Both the position numbers and the translations under genes were made by a program. Below the pieces are notes generated by a model. The model worked only from the letters and a program-made list of their open reading frames with translations. It ran no database searches and had not been told where the DNA came from. Shown piece after piece: positions 7,999 to 15,483 of a DNA stretch of 64,000 nt. Source of the stretch: CAYQJL01 sp964573295. GTDB taxonomy: Bacteria; Eisenbacteria; RBG-16-71-46; CAIMUX01; WJJG01. How positions within the stretch are numbered: position 1 is the stretch's first letter; each line of letters begins with the position of its first letter. The stretch covers positions 1 through 64,000 of the forward strand of contig CAZNJE010000010.1 in assembly GCA_964573295.1 (NCBI GenBank), written 5' to 3'.

Positions 7999-9204
7999 TT
8001 ATAGAGCCGCGAACCAGTTGACGAACCCATCCACGCCAAACGTCGCCATGATGACACCGGCAACGATCACCACCAGGATGGCCGCCTTCATCATGTCCTG
8101 TCCCTTGATCGAACCCAGAATGAGCGGGTCGCGGGAGAGGTAGGCGCTCGCGGCGAAGAGCTCCTCGCCCAGCATCGTGTAGTCGCAGGCGGCCACGAAG
8201 AACGGCAACTGCGTGACCTGGGCGGTGCCGGCGATCTGGATCGCCTGGATGCTCTGCCCGGTCTCCGAGAGCAGGAGCGACTCGGCCGCGAACCAGCCGA
8301 GCAGGAACACGGCCGCCGGACGATCGCGGACCATGATGCCGCTGACCGCGCCGGCGTAGGCGAACTGGTCCTGCGTGATGTAGTTGACCATGTTCTCATG
8401 GAAACCCTCGGGCGCGCCTTCCTCGAGATAGGACTGCTTGACGATCTCGCGCGCCGCGGCCATCGAAAGCGGGTCGGCGTTGGGTACTTCGAGTCCCGTA
8501 CCATACCGCGCGGTCAGCTTGGCCACGTAGCCCAAGATCCCGAGCGCCGCCAGGGTCTGCGGCTCGTTGATGCTGATGATGCCGGGAACGAAGAGAATCT
8601 TGCGGCCCATCTCGGTGGCGCGGCCCACGGCTTCATCGATCGCGTCGAGGCCCGCGATGCGCCGGATGTAGAGGTCGGCCCCGCGGCGGGCGGCCATGAT
8701 GTAGCCGACCACCAGGCCGGACATGAGCACGATGGCAACCAAGGCGTTGAGCCGGAAGAGGCGGAAGAAGTTGGCTTCGGGCGCGGCCGGAACGCTGACC
8801 TCGCTGTAGAGCATTTGGCCGGGGGCCGCTTCGAGAGCGATCCGGTACTGGTAGGAGACGCCCTCCTCGAGCCCGCGGTCCCGGTAGGCACCTTCACTGA
8901 GGCCCACCGTCTGAACGACCTCGAACGCGGTATCGGCCGTGCTGCGCCGCTCGATCGTGATCTGGATATCCTCGGCGGCCGGCAGGGGTCCCAGAGGAGG
9001 TTGAATGGCCGGCAGCGCCGTCGTCCAGGTCAAGCTGAGCGCCTGGCCGCCGTCGGAGGGCGCATCCTGCACCGACAGGCCGAGGTGGAAATCCGCGACC
9101 TGCGCCCCGGCAGGCGGCCCCCAGACCAGAGCCAGTAGCAAGAGCAGGCCGCCCCCCATCATGCGGGAAACCGCCGGCCGCCAGCAGGTGAGTTTGGCTT
9201 TCAT
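7999..9204 (-). CDS. DUF6754-like membrane protein with N-terminal extracytoplasmic fibronectin-like domain
   Basis: A 401-residue protein. A signal peptide or first TM (GGGLLLLLALVWGPPAGAQ) is followed by a fibronectin-III-like domain (residues about 45-165: LSLTWTTALP, IQITIERRS, EGVSYQYRIAL). After a TM near residue 180 (NALVAIVLMSGLVVGYIM) comes a conserved region with GRKILFVPGI, YITQDQFAYAGAVSGIM and FVAACDYTMLGEELFAAS, and a final TM. From memory this C-terminal part matches DUF6754 proteins, a family without known function. The start at 9204 has an AGGAG site; a GTG-type start at 9234 is also open. It begins the membrane cluster and sits just downstream of an M29 aminopeptidase. The role of the complex is unknown. 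Confidence 0.8.
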   Translation of the reverse strand: MKAKLTCWRPAVSRMMGGGLLLLLALVWGPPAGAQVADFHLGLSVQDAPSDGGQALSLTWTTALPAIQPPLGPLPAAEDIQITIERRSTADTAFEVVQTVGLSEGAYRDRGLEEGVSYQYRIALEAAPGQMLYSEVSVPAAPEANFFRLFRLNALVAIVLMSGLVVGYIMAARRGADLYIRRIAGLDAIDEAVGRATEMGRKILFVPGIISINEPQTLAALGILGYVAKLTARYGTGLEVPNADPLSMAAAREIVKQSYLEEGAPEGFHENMVNYITQDQFAYAGAVSGIMVRDRPAAVFLLGWFAAESLLLSETGQSIQAIQIAGTAQVTQLPFFVAACDYTMLGEELFAASAYLSRDPLILGSIKGQDMMKAAILVVIVAGVIMATFGVDGFVNWFAAL

Positions 9205-9294
9205 CGCCGCACGCTCCTCTGAGAAGGAACCCAATGACTTGCGATTCCATGATCACGCAGTGGACGCTCCCGCCCCCTGCTCAGGTATGGATAG

Positions 9295-9322
9295 GGCGTG
9301 GAGGCCCGAGGACCTCTACGCC
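9295..9322 (-). terminator. hairpin between the M29 aminopeptidase and the membrane cluster
   Basis: A ten-base stem GGCGTGGAGG (9295-9304) pairs with CCTCTACGCC (9313-9322) with one G-U pair and an eight-base loop. It lies just after the aminopeptidase stop (minus strand). There is no clear U-tract, so it could be a partial terminator or an mRNA-processing hairpin. Confidence 0.4.
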
Positions 9323-9341
9323 TCAGGAACACCAAAGCGAT

Positions 9342-10460
9342 CTACTTGAGCTGATCGGGATTCAGGCCCTTGAGCGCAGCCGGCACGAACTTGCCGTCCT
9401 TGCGTATGAGCTTGCCGTCGAACCAGATCTCGCCGCCACCCCGCTTGGACGTCTGAATGCAGACCAGATCCCAGTGCAGGGACGACTTGTTGCCGTTGGG
9501 CGTTTCGTCGTAAGCGTTGCCCAGGGCCATGTGGAAGGAGCCGGCGATCTTCTCGTCGAAGAGGATATCGAGCATGGGGGTATTGATGTAGGGATTGAAG
9601 CCCAGCGCGAACTCACCGACGTAGCGGGCGCCCTTGTCCCGATCCAAGATCTCGTTGAGCGCTTTCGTGTTGCCCCCGGCTTCGGCCTGGACCACCTTCC
9701 CCTTGGCGAAGGTGAGCTTGATGTCACCGAAGACGATCCCGTTCTGGAGTGAGCCGGCGTTGAAGAGCACAGTGCCCTCGATGCTATCGCGCACCGGCGC
9801 GGTGAAGCACTCGCCGTCGGGGATGTTCATTTTGCCGTCGCACTTGACGCTTCCGATGCCCTTGATCGAGAAGCTCAGATCCGTACCGGGGCCCTTGATA
9901 TGGACCTGATCGGTCTTGTTCATGAGCTTGACCAGCGGATCGGTGGCCTTCGACATCTGGCGGTAATCCATCGTGCAGACGTCATAGTAGAACTTCGAGA
10001 AGGCCTCCAGCGGCATCTTGGCGCTCTGGGCCATCGAGTTGTTCGGGTAACGCAGCACGACCCAGCGCGTCTTGGGAACCCGCACGCCCAGGTGCACCGG
10101 CTTGCGAAAGTGGGTCGCGTACCAGCCGGTCTTCTGCGAGGGCACATCGGAGAGCTCGGCGATGTTGTCTCCGCCCCGGACGCCGATGTAGCAGTCCATG
10201 TCCTTCATCCGGTAGAGCGGATACTTCTTCTGGGCCTTGATCTGCTCTTCGCTGGCCTCGAGCAGGAAGGCGCGGGTGAGGCGATCATGGTGGATGTCGT
10301 AGTAGACCTGCGCCCCCTTCTTCGTCGCGATCTTGACGATCTGCTCCACGAGCTCGAGCGGCTCGAAGCCGTTGGCCTCGACTAAGAGTTTCTCGCCCTT
10401 CTTGACGGCGCACGAGTAGTTGACCAGAACATCGGCCAACGCGGCGTTGCGTGGATCCAC
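9342..10460 (-). CDS. M29-family metal-dependent aminopeptidase
   Basis: A 372-residue cytoplasmic aminopeptidase of the thermophilic AmpS/aminopeptidase T family, which removes N-terminal residues using a two-metal site. Expected ligand motifs are present: GECFTAPV and the following region, GEFALGFNP (Glu), GSFHMALGNAYDE (His, Tyr) and SSLHWDLV (His, Asp). Length fits the usual 370-410 residues. The start is chosen at GTG 10458-10460 because AAGGAGGATAGAG precedes it and the protein then begins at the usual family N-terminus (VDPRNAALADVLVNYS). An upstream ATG at 10481 has no ribosome site. It is the first gene of the minus-strand block that leads into the four membrane proteins, though a hairpin at 9295 separates them. 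Confidence 0.9.
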   Translation of the reverse strand: MDPRNAALADVLVNYSCAVKKGEKLLVEANGFEPLELVEQIVKIATKKGAQVYYDIHHDRLTRAFLLEASEEQIKAQKKYPLYRMKDMDCYIGVRGGDNIAELSDVPSQKTGWYATHFRKPVHLGVRVPKTRWVVLRYPNNSMAQSAKMPLEAFSKFYYDVCTMDYRQMSKATDPLVKLMNKTDQVHIKGPGTDLSFSIKGIGSVKCDGKMNIPDGECFTAPVRDSIEGTVLFNAGSLQNGIVFGDIKLTFAKGKVVQAEAGGNTKALNEILDRDKGARYVGEFALGFNPYINTPMLDILFDEKIAGSFHMALGNAYDETPNGNKSSLHWDLVCIQTSKRGGGEIWFDGKLIRKDGKFVPAALKGLNPDQLK

Positions 10461-10540
10461 CTCTATCCTCCTTGTGTTCATGCTATGGCCCGAAGGGGGA
10501 ATCGCCGAATCCGCCATCCGGCGGGTCGAACTCGACTCGA

Positions 10541-10573
10541 GCGCGAGTCGGGCGCGAGTCGAGCGCGAGTCGA
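10541..10573. repeat. 11-bp tandem repeat, three copies
   Basis: The unit GCGCGAGTCGA/G repeats at 10541, 10552 and 10563, with related sequence (TCGACTCGA, CGAGCTCG) on each side. Confidence 0.75.
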
Positions 10574-10651
10574 GCTCGAAAGGAGGATTCTAAGGGTCGG
10601 GCCGCCGATGTGCAACAAGAGCCACGCTCGGCGGAGGGATCCGGGTGGGCG

Positions 10652-10735
10652 CCGCGACAGGGCCGATACCGCGAGAGAACGGCCACCGCGACAGAGCCGA
10701 CACCGCAACAGGGCGGACACCGCGACAGGGCGGCC
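10652..10735. repeat. 17-bp tandem repeat, five copies
   Basis: Imperfect copies of CCGCGACAGGGCGGACA begin at 10652, 10669, 10686, 10703 and 10720. The register is exact at 17 bp with a few substitutions per copy. It ends right before the palindrome and likely promoter of the two-component operon. Confidence 0.85.
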
Positions 10736-10750
10736 TTGACCGGCGAATCT

Positions 10751-10790
10751 GGCAAGATCGTCTTGCCATGGAGATTAGGATGCCTGTAAC
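10751..10790 (+). promoter_or_regulatory. palindrome overlapping a possible promoter of the two-component operon
   Basis: GGCAAGATCGTCTTGCC (10751-10767) is a perfect inverted repeat with 7-bp arms and a 3-bp centre. Its right arm overlaps TTGCCA (10763-10768), which with TGTAAC (10785-10790) at 16 bp spacing resembles a -35/-10 pair. An operator for autoregulation by the response regulator or another repressor is plausible. The promoter match is modest. Confidence 0.4.
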
Positions 10791-10861
10791 GTAGGCGGGT
10801 GAGTAGGGTCGCCTGCCGGGGCCCGCAAGTCACCTCTGGCGTGACGAAACGAGGAGGGAAG

Positions 10862-11248
10862 ATGGCCAAGACCAAAGTCCTGATGGTCGACGACGATCCG
10901 GTATTCATCGATGCGGTGAGCGCCGTGCTCGAGCAGCACTTCGACGTTCGCGCCGCCAACAACGGTAAGACGGCGCTCGAGGCGGTGGCGGCCGACCCGC
11001 CCGATGTCATCCTCCTCGATGTCATGATGGACCACATCTCCGAAGGCTATGATGTAGCGCGCAAGCTCAAGAACGATCCCAAGACCTCCCACATCAAGAT
11101 CATCATGCTGACCGGCGTCGATGAGCTCTACAAGTACCGTCTGGTGGTCGAAGACAGCGGAAGCACCCCGCACGACCATTACCTCGAGAAGCCGATCGAT
11201 CCCGACAAGCTGATTGAGACGATCCGGGAGTACGCGCCCGGGGAGTGA
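10862..11248 (+). CDS. single-domain response regulator
   Basis: A 128-residue CheY-like receiver. Acidic pocket residues Asp10-Asp12 (LMVDDDPVF), phospho-acceptor Asp53 (VILLDVMMD), the switch threonine in IIMLTGVDE and the Lys in LEKPID are all present. There is no output domain, so it must act through a partner protein or feed a phosphorelay. The ATG at 10862 has a strong AGGAGGGA site. The kinase gene begins three bases after its stop, so the pair is one operon. The adjacent kinase lacks its own receiver, making this its likely partner. Confidence 0.93.
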   Translation: MAKTKVLMVDDDPVFIDAVSAVLEQHFDVRAANNGKTALEAVAADPPDVILLDVMMDHISEGYDVARKLKNDPKTSHIKIIMLTGVDELYKYRLVVEDSGSTPHDHYLEKPIDPDKLIETIREYAPGE

Positions 11249-11250
11249 AC

Positions 11251-12660
11251 ATGGCGCATGCCACTTTCGCCTTCGCCCTGACGACCGAGCTCTACGGCCG
11301 CCTGTGCATGTTCGTGCGGCTGCGGTGGTTTGCCGTCACGGGGCTGGCCACGGCGGCGATGCTGGGGCCCTCGGTCGGCCTGCCCCACCTGTGGCCCTCT
11401 CTCTTCCTGGTCGCGCTCTTCGTGGCCTCCTACAACCTCTATTATGCGCTTCGTCTTCGCGATGCCCGGCAAGCGGCCGGGCCTCTCGGCTACCTACAGG
11501 CTCGGGCGCTCGTGCAGATGGCGCTCGATCTGCTGGCGCTGCTGTTCGCCGTGCACTTCACCGGAGGTCTCGACAGCCCCATCCTCCCCTTCTTCGTCTT
11601 CCACATGGCCATCGGCACGATGCTCTTGCCGAACCGCACGATGTACCTCGTGGCGACTGCCGTGTGCCTGGCGCTCCTTCTGGTACCCCTGCTCGCTCAG
11701 ATGGGGCTTTTCGAGGCGCCGGCGTCGCTGGATGCGGTCGGTGTGCCGGGGGGATCCGGCGGGCTCGTCTTCCTGGCCATTGCCGTCACGATCTACGGGA
11801 CGGTGTATCTCACCGGCCGGGTCACGGCGCGAATCAGGGAGGGCAACCTGAACCTCCTGGATACGACCATGTTGCTGGGTGAGAAGACCCACCAGCTCGA
11901 GCAGGCGCTGGCCGAGATCAAAGATGTCGAACGACGCAAGTCGCACTACATGCGCCTATCGGCTCATCAACTCCGGTCGCCCCTGGGAACGGTCAAGGCC
12001 AGTCTGGACGTGTTGGCCCGTGGCACGGTGGACCCAAACTCCGAGCGTGGGCAACGGATCCTGGCCGGATGCGTCGAGCGGGTCGATGGCCTCCTGATGA
12101 TCGTCAATGACCTGTTGGGGTTGGCCAAGATCCGGGAGGGCCAGCAGTCCACGCCCTGGGTCCGGAATCTACGCCTGGACGAGTTGCTCGGCCGGGTTCA
12201 GCAGTCTCTCGCCGCCTACGCGCGCGAGCGCGGGATTCCGCTGTCGGTGGACCTTTCCGAGCCGGTGACCCTCACCTGGGGTTCGCCTGAGGACCTGCAC
12301 TACGCGGTCGAAAACCTGCTCCAGAACGCGATCAAGTACACCGCCGCGCCCGGCACGGTGCGCATGGCACTTGCCTCGGCCGACGGCTGGGCCACGGTCA
12401 CGATCGCCGACGACGGCATCGGGATACCGCAGGACATGCTCGAGGACATCTTTCTGGAGTTCGTCCGCGCCGTCAACGCCAAGCATCATGCCCACGAAGG
12501 TACCGGCCTGGGACTCTCGATCGCCAAGGAAGCCACCGAGCTGCACGGCGGAACCCTGTCGATCGACAGCCAGGAGGACCGCGGCACGACCGTGACGATT
12601 CGCTTGCCGCTGGTCAACGAGCCGCCCGAGGGCGCGCAGCGGGTGGAGGAACCCGAATAA
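11251..12660 (+). CDS. membrane sensor histidine kinase
   Basis: A 469-residue sensor kinase. Residues about 25-190 contain six hydrophobic helices with very short loops, so the signal is probably sensed in or at the membrane. A short coiled-coil linker (about 205-230) leads to the HisKA domain with phospho-acceptor His239 (SAHQLRSPLG). The ATPase domain shows the N box (ENLLQNAIKYT), G1 (ADDGIGIP) and G2 (GTGLGLSIAK). The ATG at 11251 is chosen because GGGGAG lies six bases upstream; a GTG at 11245 overlaps the previous stop. It is cotranscribed with the receiver at 10862 and probably with the glycosyltransferase at 12688, which may link the signal to cell-surface glycan. Confidence 0.92.
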   Translation: MAHATFAFALTTELYGRLCMFVRLRWFAVTGLATAAMLGPSVGLPHLWPSLFLVALFVASYNLYYALRLRDARQAAGPLGYLQARALVQMALDLLALLFAVHFTGGLDSPILPFFVFHMAIGTMLLPNRTMYLVATAVCLALLLVPLLAQMGLFEAPASLDAVGVPGGSGGLVFLAIAVTIYGTVYLTGRVTARIREGNLNLLDTTMLLGEKTHQLEQALAEIKDVERRKSHYMRLSAHQLRSPLGTVKASLDVLARGTVDPNSERGQRILAGCVERVDGLLMIVNDLLGLAKIREGQQSTPWVRNLRLDELLGRVQQSLAAYARERGIPLSVDLSEPVTLTWGSPEDLHYAVENLLQNAIKYTAAPGTVRMALASADGWATVTIADDGIGIPQDMLEDIFLEFVRAVNAKHHAHEGTGLGLSIAKEATELHGGTLSIDSQEDRGTTVTIRLPLVNEPPEGAQRVEEPE

Positions 12661-12687
12661 GAGAGCATCGAGCGGGCGGAGAGACCC

Positions 12688-13770
12688 ATGGCACGCATCA
12701 TCTACGGGGTTCAGGGCGAAGGCCGCGGGCACAGCTCGCGCAGCAAGCTCGTGATCGAGCACCTCATGGCGGCGGGACACGAGGTGCGCATCTTCACCTC
12801 GAACAAGGGCCTCGACTACCTTTCGCAGTATTTCCAGCACGTGACGCCCATCCTCGGTTTGGGGTTTGTCTTCGACGGCCACCGCCTGGACTTGCTGCGC
12901 ACGGTACAGAAGAACATCCAGGAGGGCAGTGGTGAGGCGGGTCGCACCGTCAGCACGCTGGCGCGATGCGCGCGCGAGTTCAAACCACAGGTCGCGATCA
13001 CCGACTTCGAGCCCTTCGTACCCTATGTGCACAGCCTCGGCGTTCCCTTTCTCAGCATCAACCATCAGCACATTCTGACCCACTACAAGCTGGAGTTTCC
13101 CTACGCTTGGCGCGCGGACTACCGGGCTGCCCGGGCAGTGACCGACAACATGTACCGCCGGGCCCAGCGTTACTTCGTCACGAGCTTCTTCTTCCCGCCC
13201 GTGAAGAAGACCTACCGCCGGCGAGCCGTCCTGGTAGGACCGATCCTGCGCCGGGAAGTTCTCGACCAGACGCCCTCCTGCCATGGGCCGATCGTGCTCT
13301 ACGCGACCACCTCAGGCGCCCGGCAGGTGCTGGATCTGGCGCGGCAAACCCAGGAGACGTATGTGGCTTACGGTTTCGATGAACCGACTGGGCCGCAGGG
13401 CAACATCACCTTTCGGGCACCCAGCACCGATGGATTCCTGCGCGACGTGGCCGCGGCCAAGGCGGTCATTACGAACGGCGGCTACACGTTGATGAGCGAG
13501 GCCCTGTACCTGCGAACCCCGATCTACTCGGTCCCGATCGATCACCAGTTCGAGCAGATGCTCAACGGCTACTACCTGCAGAAGTTGGGCTACGGCCTCT
13601 ACGACCTCGATCCCACGCTCGAGCGACTGACGATGTTCCTGGATGGCCTGGGCTACTTCGTCCGCAACATCGACCGGGACCATGTGCGCTTCAACGGAAA
13701 CCGCGATCTCTTCGAGCGTCTGGATGGGGAGATCACAGACCTCGCCCGCCCTCGCCGGCAAGCCCAGTGA
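12688..13770 (+). CDS. GT28-like (MJ1255-type) glycosyltransferase
   Basis: A 360-residue protein of the MurG/UDP-glycosyltransferase superfamily (GT-B fold). The N-terminal domain opens with YGVQGEGRGHSSRS, the glycine-rich acceptor-site loop typical of the archaeal MJ1255-like group. The C-terminal domain has the donor-binding pattern GYTLMSEALYLRTPIYSVP followed by HQFEQMLNGYY, equivalent to the nucleotide-sugar motif of MurG-like enzymes. No signal peptide, so it acts at the inner face of the membrane or in the cytoplasm. The ATG is preceded by GGAGAG and lies 27 bp after the kinase stop, suggesting cotranscription. Donor and acceptor cannot be predicted. Confidence 0.8.
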   Translation: MARIIYGVQGEGRGHSSRSKLVIEHLMAAGHEVRIFTSNKGLDYLSQYFQHVTPILGLGFVFDGHRLDLLRTVQKNIQEGSGEAGRTVSTLARCAREFKPQVAITDFEPFVPYVHSLGVPFLSINHQHILTHYKLEFPYAWRADYRAARAVTDNMYRRAQRYFVTSFFFPPVKKTYRRRAVLVGPILRREVLDQTPSCHGPIVLYATTSGARQVLDLARQTQETYVAYGFDEPTGPQGNITFRAPSTDGFLRDVAAAKAVITNGGYTLMSEALYLRTPIYSVPIDHQFEQMLNGYYLQKLGYGLYDLDPTLERLTMFLDGLGYFVRNIDRDHVRFNGNRDLFERLDGEITDLARPRRQAQ

Positions 13771-13855
13771 AGCGAGCGCTTCCGCGCCACCGGTTGGACG
13801 TGTCCAGACGCGCTGGCCGCCGCCCCCCACGCGCGCACTGAGATGCAGCCCCCCC

Positions 13856-13966
13856 GAGGTCCAACCGAAGCCCACCCGCGATCCATCCCGCCGAGGTCCA
13901 ACCGAAGCCCACCCGCGGTCCATCCCGCCGAGGTCCAACCGAAGCCCACCCGCGGTCCATCCCGCC
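13856..13966. repeat. 37-bp tandem repeat, three copies
   Basis: Three nearly identical 37-bp units start at 13856, 13893 and 13930 (beginning GAGGTCCAACCGAAGCCCAC); only one base differs among them (GCGATCC versus GCGGTCC). A fourth copy is cut after five bases at 13967. There are no spacers, so it is not a CRISPR. It lies between convergent genes, just past the stop codons. Confidence 0.9.
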
Positions 13967-13978
13967 GAGGTACTCGAC

Positions 13979-15190
13979 CTACGAGATCCGGACGATCTCC
14001 CGCCGGCTACCACACAGGCTTTCGCACCCATCTTCGCCGATGATGTAAGTGTTCTCGATCCCTACCGGCCCCACGCCCGACAGGAACGCCTTCGGTTCCA
14101 CGGCCACGACCATGCCCGGAGCCAGCACGAGATCCACACGATCGGCCAGGATGGGAAACTCATCGAGCTCGAGGCCGACCCCGTGCCCGAAGAACTTCAC
14201 GCGATTGTCCTCGAACCCCATGAACCCCTCGGGCTCGCCCTGCGCTTGCACCCAACCCTGTGTTTCGCGGAACAGCTCGGCGCAATGGGTGCCCGGTCGC
14301 AGGCGTTCCTCGAGATAGAGGAGCGTATCGAGGCAAAGCTGATGCGCCTGGCGAGCGCGGTCGGGCACTTCCGCACCCATGAAGAAGGTTCGGGCGTTGT
14401 CGGTGTGATAGCCGTTGTAGGCGAAGACCATGTCCAGCATGACCGTCTCGCCCGCGGCGATCTTCTTCCATCCCGACCCGGGCGAGGAAAATGGGTAGAG
14501 GCCCTCGGCCCCCACGGGCCCATCGAAGTTGGTCGGATACAGGCCGCCCTCGCCGGCAACCGCGTAGAGCATCGAAAGGTCGGCGCCCGGCCGGCGGATG
14601 CGCACCGTGCCGCCGTGGCCCAAGAGCCGCAGGCGGTGCTCGACCGAAGCGCTGAGCTCGAGCTCGGTGATGCCCTCGCGCAGGTGCTGATCGATCTCAT
14701 CGAAGAGGGCCGTGGCCTTCCGCGAAGCGATGCGAATCTGCTCTTGTTCCCACGGGGTCTTGACCGCCTTCTGCAGCTTGAGCGGCATCGTGATGTCCGC
14801 CAGTTCCGTCTCGGGAACCTGCTTCTGTAGCCAGAGATAGGTGGCCGCCGAGGTCACATCGAGGCTCACGCCCAGACGCCCACCGCCCGGCAGGAGTTCC
14901 TTCGCGGCGGCCGCCAGACCGCGCCGCCCAGGGAAAGGCCGGACCGGCAAGGGGGACTCCTGTTCGGCCCGGCTGCGGCTGCGGCGTACGAAGAAGTGGG
15001 GTTCGCCTTCAGAGGGAAGCAGCAAGGTGCCGTCTTGGATCGATCCGGTGAAGTAGAAACGATCGGCCTGGTGATCGATCCAGGCCAGATCCACCCCCGC
15101 ATCCCGTAACTGCTTCTGGAACGAAGCGATGCGCGCTACGAGCTCGGGGCCCTGGATCAGGTACGGCTGGTGTCGCTGCAGGGGGAACAT
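13979..15190 (-). CDS. M24-family Xaa-Pro aminopeptidase
   Basis: A 403-residue metallopeptidase with an N-terminal creatinase-like domain (about 1-165) and a pita-bread catalytic domain (about 170-400). The five metal ligands are visible in order: Asp in VMLDMVF, Asp in HTDNARTF, His in FGHGVGLELDE, Glu in VAVEPK and Glu in GIENTY. This supports cleavage of Xaa-Pro N-termini, although some M24B members are dipeptidases or creatinases. The ATG at 15188-15190 has a strong AAGGAGG site. The gene is convergent with the glycosyltransferase, with the 37-bp repeat array between them. It appears monocistronic. Confidence 0.9.
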   Translation of the reverse strand: MFPLQRHQPYLIQGPELVARIASFQKQLRDAGVDLAWIDHQADRFYFTGSIQDGTLLLPSEGEPHFFVRRSRSRAEQESPLPVRPFPGRRGLAAAAKELLPGGGRLGVSLDVTSAATYLWLQKQVPETELADITMPLKLQKAVKTPWEQEQIRIASRKATALFDEIDQHLREGITELELSASVEHRLRLLGHGGTVRIRRPGADLSMLYAVAGEGGLYPTNFDGPVGAEGLYPFSSPGSGWKKIAAGETVMLDMVFAYNGYHTDNARTFFMGAEVPDRARQAHQLCLDTLLYLEERLRPGTHCAELFRETQGWVQAQGEPEGFMGFEDNRVKFFGHGVGLELDEFPILADRVDLVLAPGMVVAVEPKAFLSGVGPVGIENTYIIGEDGCESLCGSRREIVRIS

Positions 15191-15483
15191 TCTCTACCTC
15201 CTTGACATCAAGGGATGGAGTAGTCTTCTTGACAACGAATCGCCGGATACGGGATGTCGGCGGTAGCCTCGTGATCGCGCGCGCCAACACGAGCGACGCC
15301 TTTGAGGGCACGGCGACGGCCTCCCTCCGGCGGAAGAAACACGGTATCATCGCGCCGGCACCGAACCGAAGCCAAAAACGTGATGACGGGGGTTAGGCCC
15401 GGGTCGTCGTGCCACCATGGCAGCGCCCGCCGGCCGCCGCGCCGATCGCGCGGGTTCATAACGACCGCAGTTGGAGGTGCATC

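Larger units (their letters stand above)
10461..10861. other. divergent intergenic region with two repeat arrays and a palindrome
   Basis: This 401-base gap separates the M29 aminopeptidase (minus) and the two-component genes (plus). It holds an 11-bp array (10541-10573), a 17-bp array (10652-10735) and a perfect palindrome at 10751-10767. No gene is supported. Confidence 0.7.

Noticed and set aside
6457..8004. 515-codon open frame on the plus strand
   Set aside because: It is antisense to three membrane protein genes; its sequence is charged and repetitive with no fold signal.
12169..13284. 371-codon open frame on the minus strand
   Set aside because: It runs antisense to the histidine kinase and the glycosyltransferase, both of which have intact motifs.
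13856..13966. possible CRISPR array
   Set aside because: The three 37-bp units are directly adjacent with no spacers and there are no cas genes.
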